From Spirochaetaceae bacterium (GTDB taxonomy: Bacteria > Spirochaetota > Spirochaetia > SZUA-6 > Fen-1364): 14,480 nucleotides of DNA. Below are positions 6,837 through 14,046 of the stretch, piece after piece. The first letter of the stretch is position 1. Every line of letters begins with the position of its first letter. The translations under genes and the position numbers were made by a program. The notes under the pieces were generated by a model. That model worked only from the letters and a program-made list of their open reading frames with translations, made no database searches and had not been told where the DNA came from. The stretch lies in the NCBI GenBank assembly GCA_003170115.1, contig PMZS01000163.1, positions 1-14,480 of the forward strand, read 5' to 3'.

Positions 6837-6887
6837 GGTGCGCGGCGGACGTGTGAACATGCGCGTTCATCCGTCGCACACCTTTTT
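6837..6887 (+). terminator. Probable Rho-independent terminator of the permease-PII operon
   Basis: An imperfect long hairpin has the paired blocks GGTG/CACC (6837-6840, 6879-6882), GACG/CGTC (6848-6851, 6872-6875) and TGAAC/GTTCA (6854-6858, 6865-6869), with a 6-base loop. It is followed at once by TTTTT (6883-6887). It lies between the last PII gene and the convergent methyltransferase-like gene. Internal bulges make it less certain than the katG terminator. Confidence 0.6.
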
Positions 6888-6906
6888 CAGAGGGCATAGT
6901 GGAGCC

Positions 6907-8040
6907 TCAGCTCAGCCCGCGCCGGCTGACCGCTTCCTCCACCATCGCGAGGTAATTCTGAACGGGGATGTAGCTGGGCACCGAGTTGCCCGATCCCACG
7001 GCGTAGCGGCCCCGGGGCCCGCACTCGTCCATGAGCTTCCCGATCTCCCTCCTCACCTCTGACGGTGTGGAGCGCGTGAGGATATTGATGTCCAGTCCGC
7101 CGAGCACTGCAATGCGATCTCCGTACTTCTCCTGGAACTTCTGGACCGGCATGATCCCGTTCTCGAAGGAATGCTTGCCGTCGATCCGCACGTCCTCGAT
7201 CAGGTCTTCCATGATCGCGGCGAGGTTGCCGCAGGAGTGCAGGAAATAGGGCCTGCCCGCGTCGTGCGTCATTGCGGCGAACTTTTTCTGCCACGGCAGG
7301 ACATAGGTGCGCAGAACATCCGGCGCAAGGAGAGTGCCGGTCTTGAAGCCCATGTCATCGCCCTGGAAGATCGCGATCACACCATCGAGGTCGAGCAGGT
7401 GCGCGTAGAAGCCGGTGAGCAGGCCGCCGATCCGGTCCGCGACCGCCCGCACGAGATCCGGCGCATCGTAGAGGGCCATGCAGAGCCCCTCGTAGGACAT
7501 GATCCATGACAGGTGCTCGTAGATCCCGCCTCCGTGGCAGGTGATCATGCCCATGTCTTCCGGCAGGTGCGAGCTGATGTATTCGAACGGGAAAAAATCG
7601 AACTCCTCGATCTTCGGCCACGGGTAGCGCTCGAAATCCTCCCAGCTCGAAATGGCGCCATGGTGCTGATCCGCCCATGCCCTCTGCTTGGTCGAGCCCG
7701 GCGCGGTGTCGGCTAGCTCCAGGTGGGATTCCTGGAAGCCCATGTCCTGCTCGAAGCGCACGAAGTCGTAGCCCATCCTCAGCCAGAACTCGACGAATGT
7801 GTCCAGGTACGCCTTCTGGGCCTCGCGGGCAGGGGCGGACTTGCGCACCTCGTGGCTGGTCCCGGTGGAGCCCGCGGGCACCCACGGGCGGCCAAGGAGG
7901 TCTTCCACGATCGGCCTCATCACCACGTCGTCCACGAGGTACTCGACGAGTGGAGGAACCGCTTTCTTCCGTCCGCTCAGGACATCGAGGAAATGCACGG
8001 AATCGGGACGGGGCTTTGTGAGAGGCAGAAGCGCGCTCAT
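6907..8040 (-). CDS. Uroporphyrinogen decarboxylase / cobalamin-dependent methyltransferase-like protein
   Basis: A 377-residue cytoplasmic protein of the URO-D superfamily TIM-barrel type. This group includes haem-pathway uroporphyrinogen decarboxylase and the methylcobalamin:coenzyme M-type methyltransferases MtaA and MtbA. HSCGN (268-272) supplies the His-X-Cys pair that binds zinc in the methyltransferase branch. GDDMG (227-231) and the tail segment VGSGNSVPSYIPVQNYLAM (348-366) are also family-like. Where MtaA/MtbA have a third zinc-ligand cysteine near this tail, the sequence reads VGSGN with serine 350, so metal binding may differ. It is unlikely to be the housekeeping haem enzyme, because it lacks that enzyme's N-terminal pattern and sits apart from haem genes. 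No corrinoid protein gene is nearby. Its start overlaps the flavin-reductase stop by ATGA, making it the second gene of a minus-strand operon. The substrate is unknown. Confidence 0.75.
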   Translation of the reverse strand: MSALLPLTKPRPDSVHFLDVLSGRKKAVPPLVEYLVDDVVMRPIVEDLLGRPWVPAGSTGTSHEVRKSAPAREAQKAYLDTFVEFWLRMGYDFVRFEQDMGFQESHLELADTAPGSTKQRAWADQHHGAISSWEDFERYPWPKIEEFDFFPFEYISSHLPEDMGMITCHGGGIYEHLSWIMSYEGLCMALYDAPDLVRAVADRIGGLLTGFYAHLLDLDGVIAIFQGDDMGFKTGTLLAPDVLRTYVLPWQKKFAAMTHDAGRPYFLHSCGNLAAIMEDLIEDVRIDGKHSFENGIMPVQKFQEKYGDRIAVLGGLDINILTRSTPSEVRREIGKLMDECGPRGRYAVGSGNSVPSYIPVQNYLAMVEEAVSRRGLS

Positions 8041-8564
8041 CGGGAATACCCCGCGATTCCGGCGGCGGACACTATTTCACCGAAATACACGCGGTGGTAG
8101 TCCTTTGCGGGGTAATGCGTTTCGGTCGAGGGATCGAGGAAATGGCTCGGATCCAGGTCGCTGAAATAGGTTTTTCGACACTCCAGGATGAGCTCCGCCT
8201 CGTCGAAGGAAGGAGCCGACACGTGCCGGGAGGCTATCGGCGTGAAGCCGGCCGCTTCCGCCTTGTTTCCCTCCCTTCCGGAATGGCTGCCGCAGTACGA
8301 GAGTTTCTGTCGGTGGATCTCGGGGAACGCGCTGAGGGTGAAAACGCCGGATTTCTCCATGAACCCGAAGGTGTATCGGGTCGGCCGCACAACGACGAGC
8401 GCGAAGGGCTTGTTCCACATTTCCCCCAGGCCGCCCCATGACACGGTCATGCAATTCCAGTCTCCGGACGGGAAGTCTCCGGCGGCGAGCAGGAACCACT
8501 TCTGGTGAAAAAGGTGGACGGGCAGAATGCTCAGTGCTTCAAGCCGAATATCCGCGCGCTGCAT
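8037..8564 (-). CDS. Flavin reductase-like FMN-binding protein
   Basis: A 175-residue protein with the split-barrel flavin reductase-like fold. The segment NCMTVSWGGLGEMWNKP (37-53), VVVRPTRYTF (57-66), FTLSAF (75-80) and GSHSGREGNK (92-101) match the FMN-binding pattern of this family. These proteins are cytoplasmic and use NAD(P)H to reduce FMN/FAD or hold flavin for a partner enzyme. The start at 8564 has GGAGG (plus-strand CCTCC, 8572-8576) 7 bases upstream, so initiation should be strong. It is the first gene of a two-gene minus-strand operon with the URO-D-like protein. That pairing suggests it supplies reducing equivalents to the same reaction or to reactivate a corrinoid, which is inference. 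A predicted promoter lies 20-50 bases upstream. Confidence 0.75.
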   Translation of the reverse strand: MQRADIRLEALSILPVHLFHQKWFLLAAGDFPSGDWNCMTVSWGGLGEMWNKPFALVVVRPTRYTFGFMEKSGVFTLSAFPEIHRQKLSYCGSHSGREGNKAEAAGFTPIASRHVSAPSFDEAELILECRKTYFSDLDPSHFLDPSTETHYPAKDYHRVYFGEIVSAAGIAGYSR

Positions 8565-8584
8565 GGGGGATCCTCCGCGCCGCC

Positions 8585-8613
8585 ATTAAACAGGTCGCTT
8601 GACTTTTGCTCAA
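8585..8613 (-). promoter_or_regulatory. Sigma-70-type promoter for the flavin reductase/URO-D operon
   Basis: Reading the minus strand, TTGAGC (plus 8613-8608, 4 of 6 to -35) and TTTAAT (plus 8590-8585, 5 of 6 to -10) are 17 bases apart. The start site would be near 8578, leaving about 14 bases that include the GGAGG ribosome site before the ATG. It overlaps the opposed promoter of the 57-aa gene. Confidence 0.5.
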
Positions 8614-8627
8614 GGGGCCGGTGTAAT
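8599..8627 (+). promoter_or_regulatory. Sigma-70-type promoter for the 57-aa cysteine-rich protein
   Basis: TTGACT (8599-8604, 5 of 6) and TGTAAT (8622-8627, 5 of 6) are separated by exactly 17 bases. Transcription should start about 8633-8636, at or within three bases of the ATG at 8636. The message would therefore be leaderless or nearly so. That agrees with the lack of a ribosome site at proper distance. Confidence 0.6.
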
Positions 8628-8635
8628 GGCGCATT

Positions 8636-8809
8636 ATGAGCAAGCAGGCATGCAAGGGCGATCACGAGGGACATCTCTGCGTACTGGCAAGCACCGGCAA
8701 ATTCGGGCAGATCAAGGAAATCGCGCGCGCTCCACGGTTCATCTGCTTCAACTGCGGCCGGGTGGCCGAATGCGAAGTGAATCTCTGCAATCCAATGCCC
8801 ATCGACTGA
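8636..8809 (+). CDS. Small cysteine-rich protein (57 aa), putative zinc ribbon
   Basis: A short ORF reads ATG at 8636 to TGA at 8807-8809. The product has six cysteines (C6, C15, C37, C40, C46, C51) and histidines at 10 and 13. A C-F-N-C-G-R knuckle (37-42) with a following CGRVAECExNLCNP-like tail resembles small, uncharacterised bacterial zinc-ribbon-type proteins. The C37/C40 pair together with two of the other cysteines could bind one zinc. An in-frame stop at 8624 lies just upstream, so 8636 is the only ATG that keeps the whole motif. A near-consensus promoter ends 8 bases before the start codon. A longer ORF crosses it in another frame (8599-8946) but overlaps malQ and has no pattern. 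Function is unknown; a structural, redox or metal-handling role is possible. Confidence 0.7.
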   Translation: MSKQACKGDHEGHLCVLASTGKFGQIKEIARAPRFICFNCGRVAECEVNLCNPMPID

Positions 8810-8857
8810 TCACCCCTTCCCTTTTCACGCCCCATCCTCTACGATCATGGGCAGCCG

Positions 8858-10837
8858 ATGCGCTTCGCCCCGCTGGACCGCCATTTCACGGGCATCTCGG
8901 TTCCCGTCGCCGCCCTGCGGTCCGCCGCGGACTGCGGTGCGGGTGAGTTCGCGGACCTCGCCCCTCTCGGCGAGTGGTGCCGGGATGTGGGACTGGACCT
9001 GATCCAGCTCCTTCCCATCAACGACACGGGAACCAACAGCTCGCCCTACAGCGCCCTCTCGGCGTTCGCCCTTCATCCCCTGTATCTGAACCTGGACAAA
9101 GTTCCGGGTGCCGCGCGATACGCGGAAGAAATCGCCCGCTTCCGGGCGGAGGCACGGCGCAGGTTATCGTACACCGCGGCTCTCACATTCAAGCTTTCGA
9201 TCGTGGAGCGCGCATACGCGGACAACGCCGCCGCCATTGCCGCGGATCCGGGATTCACGAAATGGCGCGGAGAGAATCCCTGGGTCGTCCCCTATGCCGT
9301 GTTCACCGCGCTGAAAAGGGAAACCGGCAATGCGCCGTGGTCCTCATGGCGCGAGATGGCGGATCCTTCCCCTGCGCAGATCGCGGAATGGTGGGCTTCC
9401 CACACGGCGCCGTGCCTGCCTGCCGCATGGGTGCAGTACCTGCTGGAGACGCAGCTGGCGGAGGCCTCACGGGATCTGAGCGCGATGGGGGTCTTTCTGA
9501 AAGGCGACCTTCCGATCCTCATGAGCCGGGAGAGCACGGACGTCTGGGCGGAGAGGGCTTTTTTCGATCTCACGGGAATCGCAGGCGCCCCCCCCGACAT
9601 GTTCTCCCCCGACGGGCAGAATTGGGGGTTTCCGGTTTACGACTGGGAGAGCCTGGGGAGGGAGGGCTACCGGTGGTGGCAGGACCGGCTGCGGCAGGCG
9701 GGCAAGTTCTTCAACGCCTTCCGGATCGACCACGTTCTGGGATTCTTCCGCATCTGGCGGATTCCGCGGGGAGAGGTCACCGGGCAGCTGGGGAGGTTCT
9801 CTCCAACGGCTGGTCTTGCACGCGCCGACCTCCAGTTATTGGGCTTCGACAAGGGGCGGCTGAGGTGGCTCAGCGTGCCGCACGTGAACGGCTCGGAGGT
9901 TGCGGCGGCTCTCGGGAGCGACGCGGAACGAGTGGCCGAACGCTACCTCAGCCGCATCGGCGCGGAAGATCTGTACAACCCCGCACCGGAGTACGACAGT
10001 GAGTCGGCCCTGCGGGCGCTGGACGAGCCGCAGGCGGTCAGAAGCTTCCTCCTTTCAGTGCATGCGAACAGGACCCTGCTGGAAGATGGCCCGGAGCTGT
10101 TCCATGCGGCCTGGGACTTCGAATCGAAGAGGGGCTGCATGGGCCTTCCCGATGAGGAGAGGAGAAAGCTGAAGGACCTCGTGGGCCGACGCAGGCGGGA
10201 ATCCGAAGAGGATTGGGAAAAGACCGGGCGCCGGCTCCTCTCCGTGCTGAAAAGCGCGACAGACATGCTCGTATGCGCGGAGGACCTCGGAGATGTGCCG
10301 CGCTGCGTGCCCCGGGTGCTCGAAGGCCTGGGGATACTCGGCTTGCGGATCGTGCGGTGGGCACGCGAGTATGAGAAAACGCCGCCGGGGCAGCAGGCTC
10401 CTTTCACACCGCCCTCCCGGTATCCCCTGCTTTCCGTCTGCACTCCATCCGTCCACGACACGTCGACCATCCGCGGATGGTGGGAGGAAGACCCCGTCGA
10501 GCGCGAGCTGTTCTTCCGCTCGATGGGTGAGAACGGGGCCTGTCCTCCGCGGATGACAATGCCCCTTCTGGAAAAGGTCATTTCGTACTGCGGCCAGGCC
10601 CGCAGCCTGCTTTGCATGTTCCAGGTCCAGGATCTGCTGGACCTGGACGAGACCCTCTGGTCCGCGGATCCGAAAACGGACCGGATCAATGTGCCGGGCA
10701 CGGTCACGGAGGAAAACTGGACGTGGCGCATGCCCCTCGGGGTCGAGGAGCTTTCGCGGAGGACAGCGCTGGGCGCGAAGATACGCGCCCTGTCCGCGGC
10801 CAGGAGACAGCGGCCGGCCAAGGAGACCACTGCATGA
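8858..10837 (+). CDS. malQ: 4-alpha-glucanotransferase (amylomaltase, GH77)
   Basis: A 659-residue cytoplasmic GH77 enzyme that moves alpha-1,4-glucan segments between maltodextrins and releases glucose. The N-terminal block NSSPYSALSAFALHPLYLNL is the GH77 substrate-loop signature. GDLPILMSRESTDVW and GQNWGFPVYDW follow. The catalytic residues are visible: nucleophile D291 in FRIDH, acid/base E475 in CAEDLG and D534 in HDTSTIRGWW. It is somewhat longer than the roughly 500-residue thermophilic amylomaltases. The start at 8858 has only a weak GGG upstream; no in-frame alternative is better. It begins 48 bases after the 57-aa gene and overlaps the GH13 gene by ATGA, so the two glucan enzymes are translated together. 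They presumably act on glycogen- or maltose-derived dextrins. Confidence 0.92.
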   Translation: MRFAPLDRHFTGISVPVAALRSAADCGAGEFADLAPLGEWCRDVGLDLIQLLPINDTGTNSSPYSALSAFALHPLYLNLDKVPGAARYAEEIARFRAEARRRLSYTAALTFKLSIVERAYADNAAAIAADPGFTKWRGENPWVVPYAVFTALKRETGNAPWSSWREMADPSPAQIAEWWASHTAPCLPAAWVQYLLETQLAEASRDLSAMGVFLKGDLPILMSRESTDVWAERAFFDLTGIAGAPPDMFSPDGQNWGFPVYDWESLGREGYRWWQDRLRQAGKFFNAFRIDHVLGFFRIWRIPRGEVTGQLGRFSPTAGLARADLQLLGFDKGRLRWLSVPHVNGSEVAAALGSDAERVAERYLSRIGAEDLYNPAPEYDSESALRALDEPQAVRSFLLSVHANRTLLEDGPELFHAAWDFESKRGCMGLPDEERRKLKDLVGRRRRESEEDWEKTGRRLLSVLKSATDMLVCAEDLGDVPRCVPRVLEGLGILGLRIVRWAREYEKTPPGQQAPFTPPSRYPLLSVCTPSVHDTSTIRGWWEEDPVERELFFRSMGENGACPPRMTMPLLEKVISYCGQARSLLCMFQVQDLLDLDETLWSADPKTDRINVPGTVTEENWTWRMPLGVEELSRRTALGAKIRALSAARRQRPAKETTA

Positions 10838-13800
10838 GCACCCAGGGAGCCCGATTCAGCTTCCACGTGTCCCGGGCGGCCCGGGTGAAGTACGGCCTTT
10901 CGCGGGACCTTTTCTCCACCAGCGGCAACGTGGTCTTCCTCGACCTTCATGCGGCGCAGTTGTTCACCCAGCGAATGAACGAGACGCGGCGGCAGGCGGG
11001 TGTGGTTCCCGAGGATTCCCTGCGCGCCGGTGACATGAACGCCATGGGCCTGATCGACGAGATCCTGCACTACGTGGCCGGACTCTACCGGCAGCGAATC
11101 GAACCGGGTGTCTTCACCCGGGCCCTCGAGTTCGCGCAGAAGCGCCTGGGGCGCGACGCCATGCAAGGCGCGCTGGCCCGGTTCCAGGAGGAGTTTCCGT
11201 CGGCCGATCCGCATGCCGAGGCTCTGCCGGAGATCGTGCTTGAAGAGATGCTCCTTCTCTCCCTGGCGAACGCGAATCCCGCCTTTGCCCCCTTCTCCGA
11301 GCTCTTCGATCAGGCGGCGCTCACGGGCACCGCGTATGCGCCCCTGGTGGAAGCGGTCAGAGAGTTCTTCGGAAGCCAGCCTGTCTTCGGTCCCGATAAC
11401 CAGGATCTCGTGACCATGCTCCGCAGCCCGGCGCGTGCCGCGCCGGCCTCCCTGGCCGGGCAACTGGAGTACATCCGCACGCGCTGGGGCTCCCTGCTCG
11501 GAGATCTTCTCCTGCGGCTCCTTACGGGAATCGACCTGATCCGGGAGGAGGAGAAGCTGCGGTTCGGCACATTCACTCCCGGTCCGCCCGAAGTCTACGA
11601 ATACGTGGGGCAGACCGCGGAAGTGGAGGCGTTCAGCGAGGACAAGGACTGGATGCCCCGGGCAGTGATGATGGCCAAGAATGCGCTGGTCTGGCTGGAC
11701 CAGCTCTCCCGTGCGTACGGCCGCGAGATCCGGCGGCTGGACCAGATTCCCGACGAGGAGCTGGACCGGCTGGCGCGGTCAGGATTCACCGCGCTGTGGC
11801 TGATCGGCGTCTGGGAGCGGAGCGGCGCTTCCCGGGAGATCAAGCGCCGCATGGGAAACCCCGAAGCAGAGGCATCGGCATATTCTCTCTTCGACTACGT
11901 CATCGCGGCGGAGCTCGGCGGCCAGGGATCGCTGGAAAACCTCAAGGGGCGCGCGTGGCAGCGAGGGATCCGCCTGGCCAGCGACATGGTGCCCAACCAC
12001 ACCGGCGTGGACTCGCGCTGGATGGCGGAGCACCCCGAGCGGTTCCTCTCCTGGCCCCACGCCTGGCCGCCGTTCCCGTCGTACACTTTCAACGGCTCGA
12101 ACATCTCCCAGGCGCCGGGGCTCGGGGTGTACCTGGAGGACCGCTACTGGGACAGGAAGGATGCCGCGGTCGTTTTCAAGAGGGTGGATTTCTCCACGGG
12201 AGACGCACGCCTGATCTACCACGGCAACGACGGGACCCACATGCCCTGGAACGACACCGCGCAGCTGGATTTCCTCAATCCCGAGACCCGGGAAGCGGTG
12301 ATCCAGACCATCCTCCACGTGGCCCGCATGTTTCCGCTCATCCGATTCGATGCCGCGATGACGCTCGCCAAGAAGCACTTCCAGCGCCTCTGGTACCCCG
12401 AGCCCGGCCGGGGCGGCGACATCCCCTCCCGGGCCGGCAACGGCATGAGCCGTCATGATTTCGACAAGGCAATGCCGCTGGAGTTCTGGCGCGAGGTGGT
12501 GGACCGCGTGGCGCGGGAGGCGCCGGACACCCTGCTCCTCGCCGAGGCCTTCTGGATGCTTGAAGGGTTCTTCGTGCGCACCCTCGGGATGCACCGGGTC
12601 TACAACAGCGCATTCATGCACATGCTGAAGAACGAGGACAACGCCGGCTACCGGCAGACCATCCGCAACACCCTGGAGTTCGATCCCGAGGTGCTGAAAA
12701 GGTTCGTCAACTTCCAGAGCAACCCTGACGAGCAGACGGCGATCGAGCAGTTCGGGGACGGGGACAAGTACATCGGGGTGTGCACGCTCATGGCGACGCT
12801 TCCAGGGCTCCCTATGTTCGCCCATGGCCAGGTGGAAGGATTGAAGGAAAAATACGGGATGGAGTTCCGGCGCGCCTACTGGAACGAGACGCCGAATGCC
12901 GACCTTATGGCGCGGCACGAGCGGGAGATATTTCCCCTCCTCCGGCGGCGCCACGTTTTCTCCGGCGTGCAGGGATTTCTCCTGTACGACTTTTTCTCCA
13001 CGGACGGATCGGTGAACGAGGACGTCTTTGCCTATTCCAACGGGCGCGGAGAGGAGCGGAGCCTGGTGCTGTACAACAACCGATACGCGGAGGCCCGGGG
13101 CTGGGTGCGAATGTCCGCCGCGTTCGCCGTGAAGACGGGAGACGGGAAGAGGCTGGTGCAGAGATGCCTCGGGGAGGGACTTTTGCTCCCGAACGATCCG
13201 GTGTGCTTCACCGTTTTCCGCGACCATGCCACCGGCCTGCAGTACATCCGCGGCTGCCGCGAGCTCTGGGAGAAGGGGCTGTACGCGGAGCTGGGCGCCT
13301 ATCGCTGCCAGGTGCTGCTGGATTTTTCCGTCGTGCGCGATGACGACAAGGGCCGGTGGTCGGGGCTTGCGGCGGACCTCGCCGGCCGAGGCGTTCCGAG
13401 CATTGACGCGGCGCTCAGGGAGCGGGAGCTGCGCCCCGTCAGGGAGACATTCAAGGCATTGCTGGAGCTGCCGGCTCACTCGACCCACTCGGCGCAAAGT
13501 TACTCGGCGTTTCTCGAAGCGGCACGGCCGTTGTCCTCCGGGAGGCTCGATGCCGCGGCCGCACTGGAAATGTTCAAGGAGCTGCAGGAAGACTTCGAAA
13601 GCAAGGCGAAGGATGAAGCGGCGAAGGCTTTCCTCCGGGCGTGGACTATCCTGCGGTCACTGGCGGGCTCGTTGCCCGCGGTAAGTCCAGTCCCGGCGTG
13701 GCTTGAGGAGTGGATGCTCGTGGACACCCTGGGAGGATGGCTGAAAGGAGCCGGGTGGGATCAGCAGACTCCAAGCCCGGCCCTTTTCGGCGTCCTCATG

Positions 13801-14046
13801 TCGATCCCGGAGAAGCCGGCCAGAATCGACTGGGGCTCCCTTTTCTCACATCCCGCGGCGGAGCGGCTCTTCGGCGTTCACGCCTTCGAAGGCACCCGCT
13901 GGTTCAGGAAAGAATCGCTTGAGATGTTCGCCTCATGCGTCTCCCTGCTTCGCGGACGGAGACCCTCGAAACTACTCTCCGCGGCGCGAAGCACGGGGTA
14001 CCGGTGGGAAGACTTCCTCACGTCGCTGAAGTCTCCCGCACGGTAG
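10834..14046 (+). CDS. Large GH13 alpha-amylase-family protein with long N- and C-terminal extensions
   Basis: A 1070-residue, apparently cytoplasmic protein without a signal peptide. The GH13 barrel lies about 290-730. Conserved regions are DMVPNHTG (384-391, region I), IRFDAAM with nucleophile D506 (region II), LLLAEAFW with acid/base E571 (region III) and NFQSNPDEQ with D632 (region IV). Region IV reads N-P-D where most GH13 enzymes have N-H-D. Roughly 290 residues before and 340 after the barrel look mostly helical and match no domain I recognise. The start at 10834 has AAGGAG (10820-10825) 8 bases upstream and overlaps malQ by ATGA. The frame is open 74 codons further upstream inside malQ but that is a shadow. 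The likely role is hydrolysis or transfer on alpha-glucans alongside MalQ. Exact specificity is unknown. Confidence 0.82.
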   Translation: MSTQGARFSFHVSRAARVKYGLSRDLFSTSGNVVFLDLHAAQLFTQRMNETRRQAGVVPEDSLRAGDMNAMGLIDEILHYVAGLYRQRIEPGVFTRALEFAQKRLGRDAMQGALARFQEEFPSADPHAEALPEIVLEEMLLLSLANANPAFAPFSELFDQAALTGTAYAPLVEAVREFFGSQPVFGPDNQDLVTMLRSPARAAPASLAGQLEYIRTRWGSLLGDLLLRLLTGIDLIREEEKLRFGTFTPGPPEVYEYVGQTAEVEAFSEDKDWMPRAVMMAKNALVWLDQLSRAYGREIRRLDQIPDEELDRLARSGFTALWLIGVWERSGASREIKRRMGNPEAEASAYSLFDYVIAAELGGQGSLENLKGRAWQRGIRLASDMVPNHTGVDSRWMAEHPERFLSWPHAWPPFPSYTFNGSNISQAPGLGVYLEDRYWDRKDAAVVFKRVDFSTGDARLIYHGNDGTHMPWNDTAQLDFLNPETREAVIQTILHVARMFPLIRFDAAMTLAKKHFQRLWYPEPGRGGDIPSRAGNGMSRHDFDKAMPLEFWREVVDRVAREAPDTLLLAEAFWMLEGFFVRTLGMHRVYNSAFMHMLKNEDNAGYRQTIRNTLEFDPEVLKRFVNFQSNPDEQTAIEQFGDGDKYIGVCTLMATLPGLPMFAHGQVEGLKEKYGMEFRRAYWNETPNADLMARHEREIFPLLRRRHVFSGVQGFLLYDFFSTDGSVNEDVFAYSNGRGEERSLVLYNNRYAEARGWVRMSAAFAVKTGDGKRLVQRCLGEGLLLPNDPVCFTVFRDHATGLQYIRGCRELWEKGLYAELGAYRCQVLLDFSVVRDDDKGRWSGLAADLAGRGVPSIDAALRERELRPVRETFKALLELPAHSTHSAQSYSAFLEAARPLSSGRLDAAAALEMFKELQEDFESKAKDEAAKAFLRAWTILRSLAGSLPAVSPVPAWLEEWMLVDTLGGWLKGAGWDQQTPSPALFGVLMSIPEKPARIDWGSLFSHPAAERLFGVHAFEGTRWFRKESLEMFASCVSLLRGRRPSKLLSAARSTGYRWEDFLTSLKSPAR

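Noticed and set aside
8599..8946. 115-codon plus-strand ORF over the 57-aa gene and malQ start
   Set aside because: No recognisable pattern; it conflicts with the cysteine motif in the other frame and with the conserved N-terminus of MalQ.
10612..10833. 74-codon upstream extension of the GH13 frame
   Set aside because: It lies inside the conserved 3' end of malQ; the ATG at 10834 has AAGGAG and overlaps the malQ stop.
11779..13497. 572-codon minus-strand ORF opposite the GH13 gene
   Set aside because: Antisense shadow with no domain pattern; the GH13 catalytic motifs are on the plus strand.
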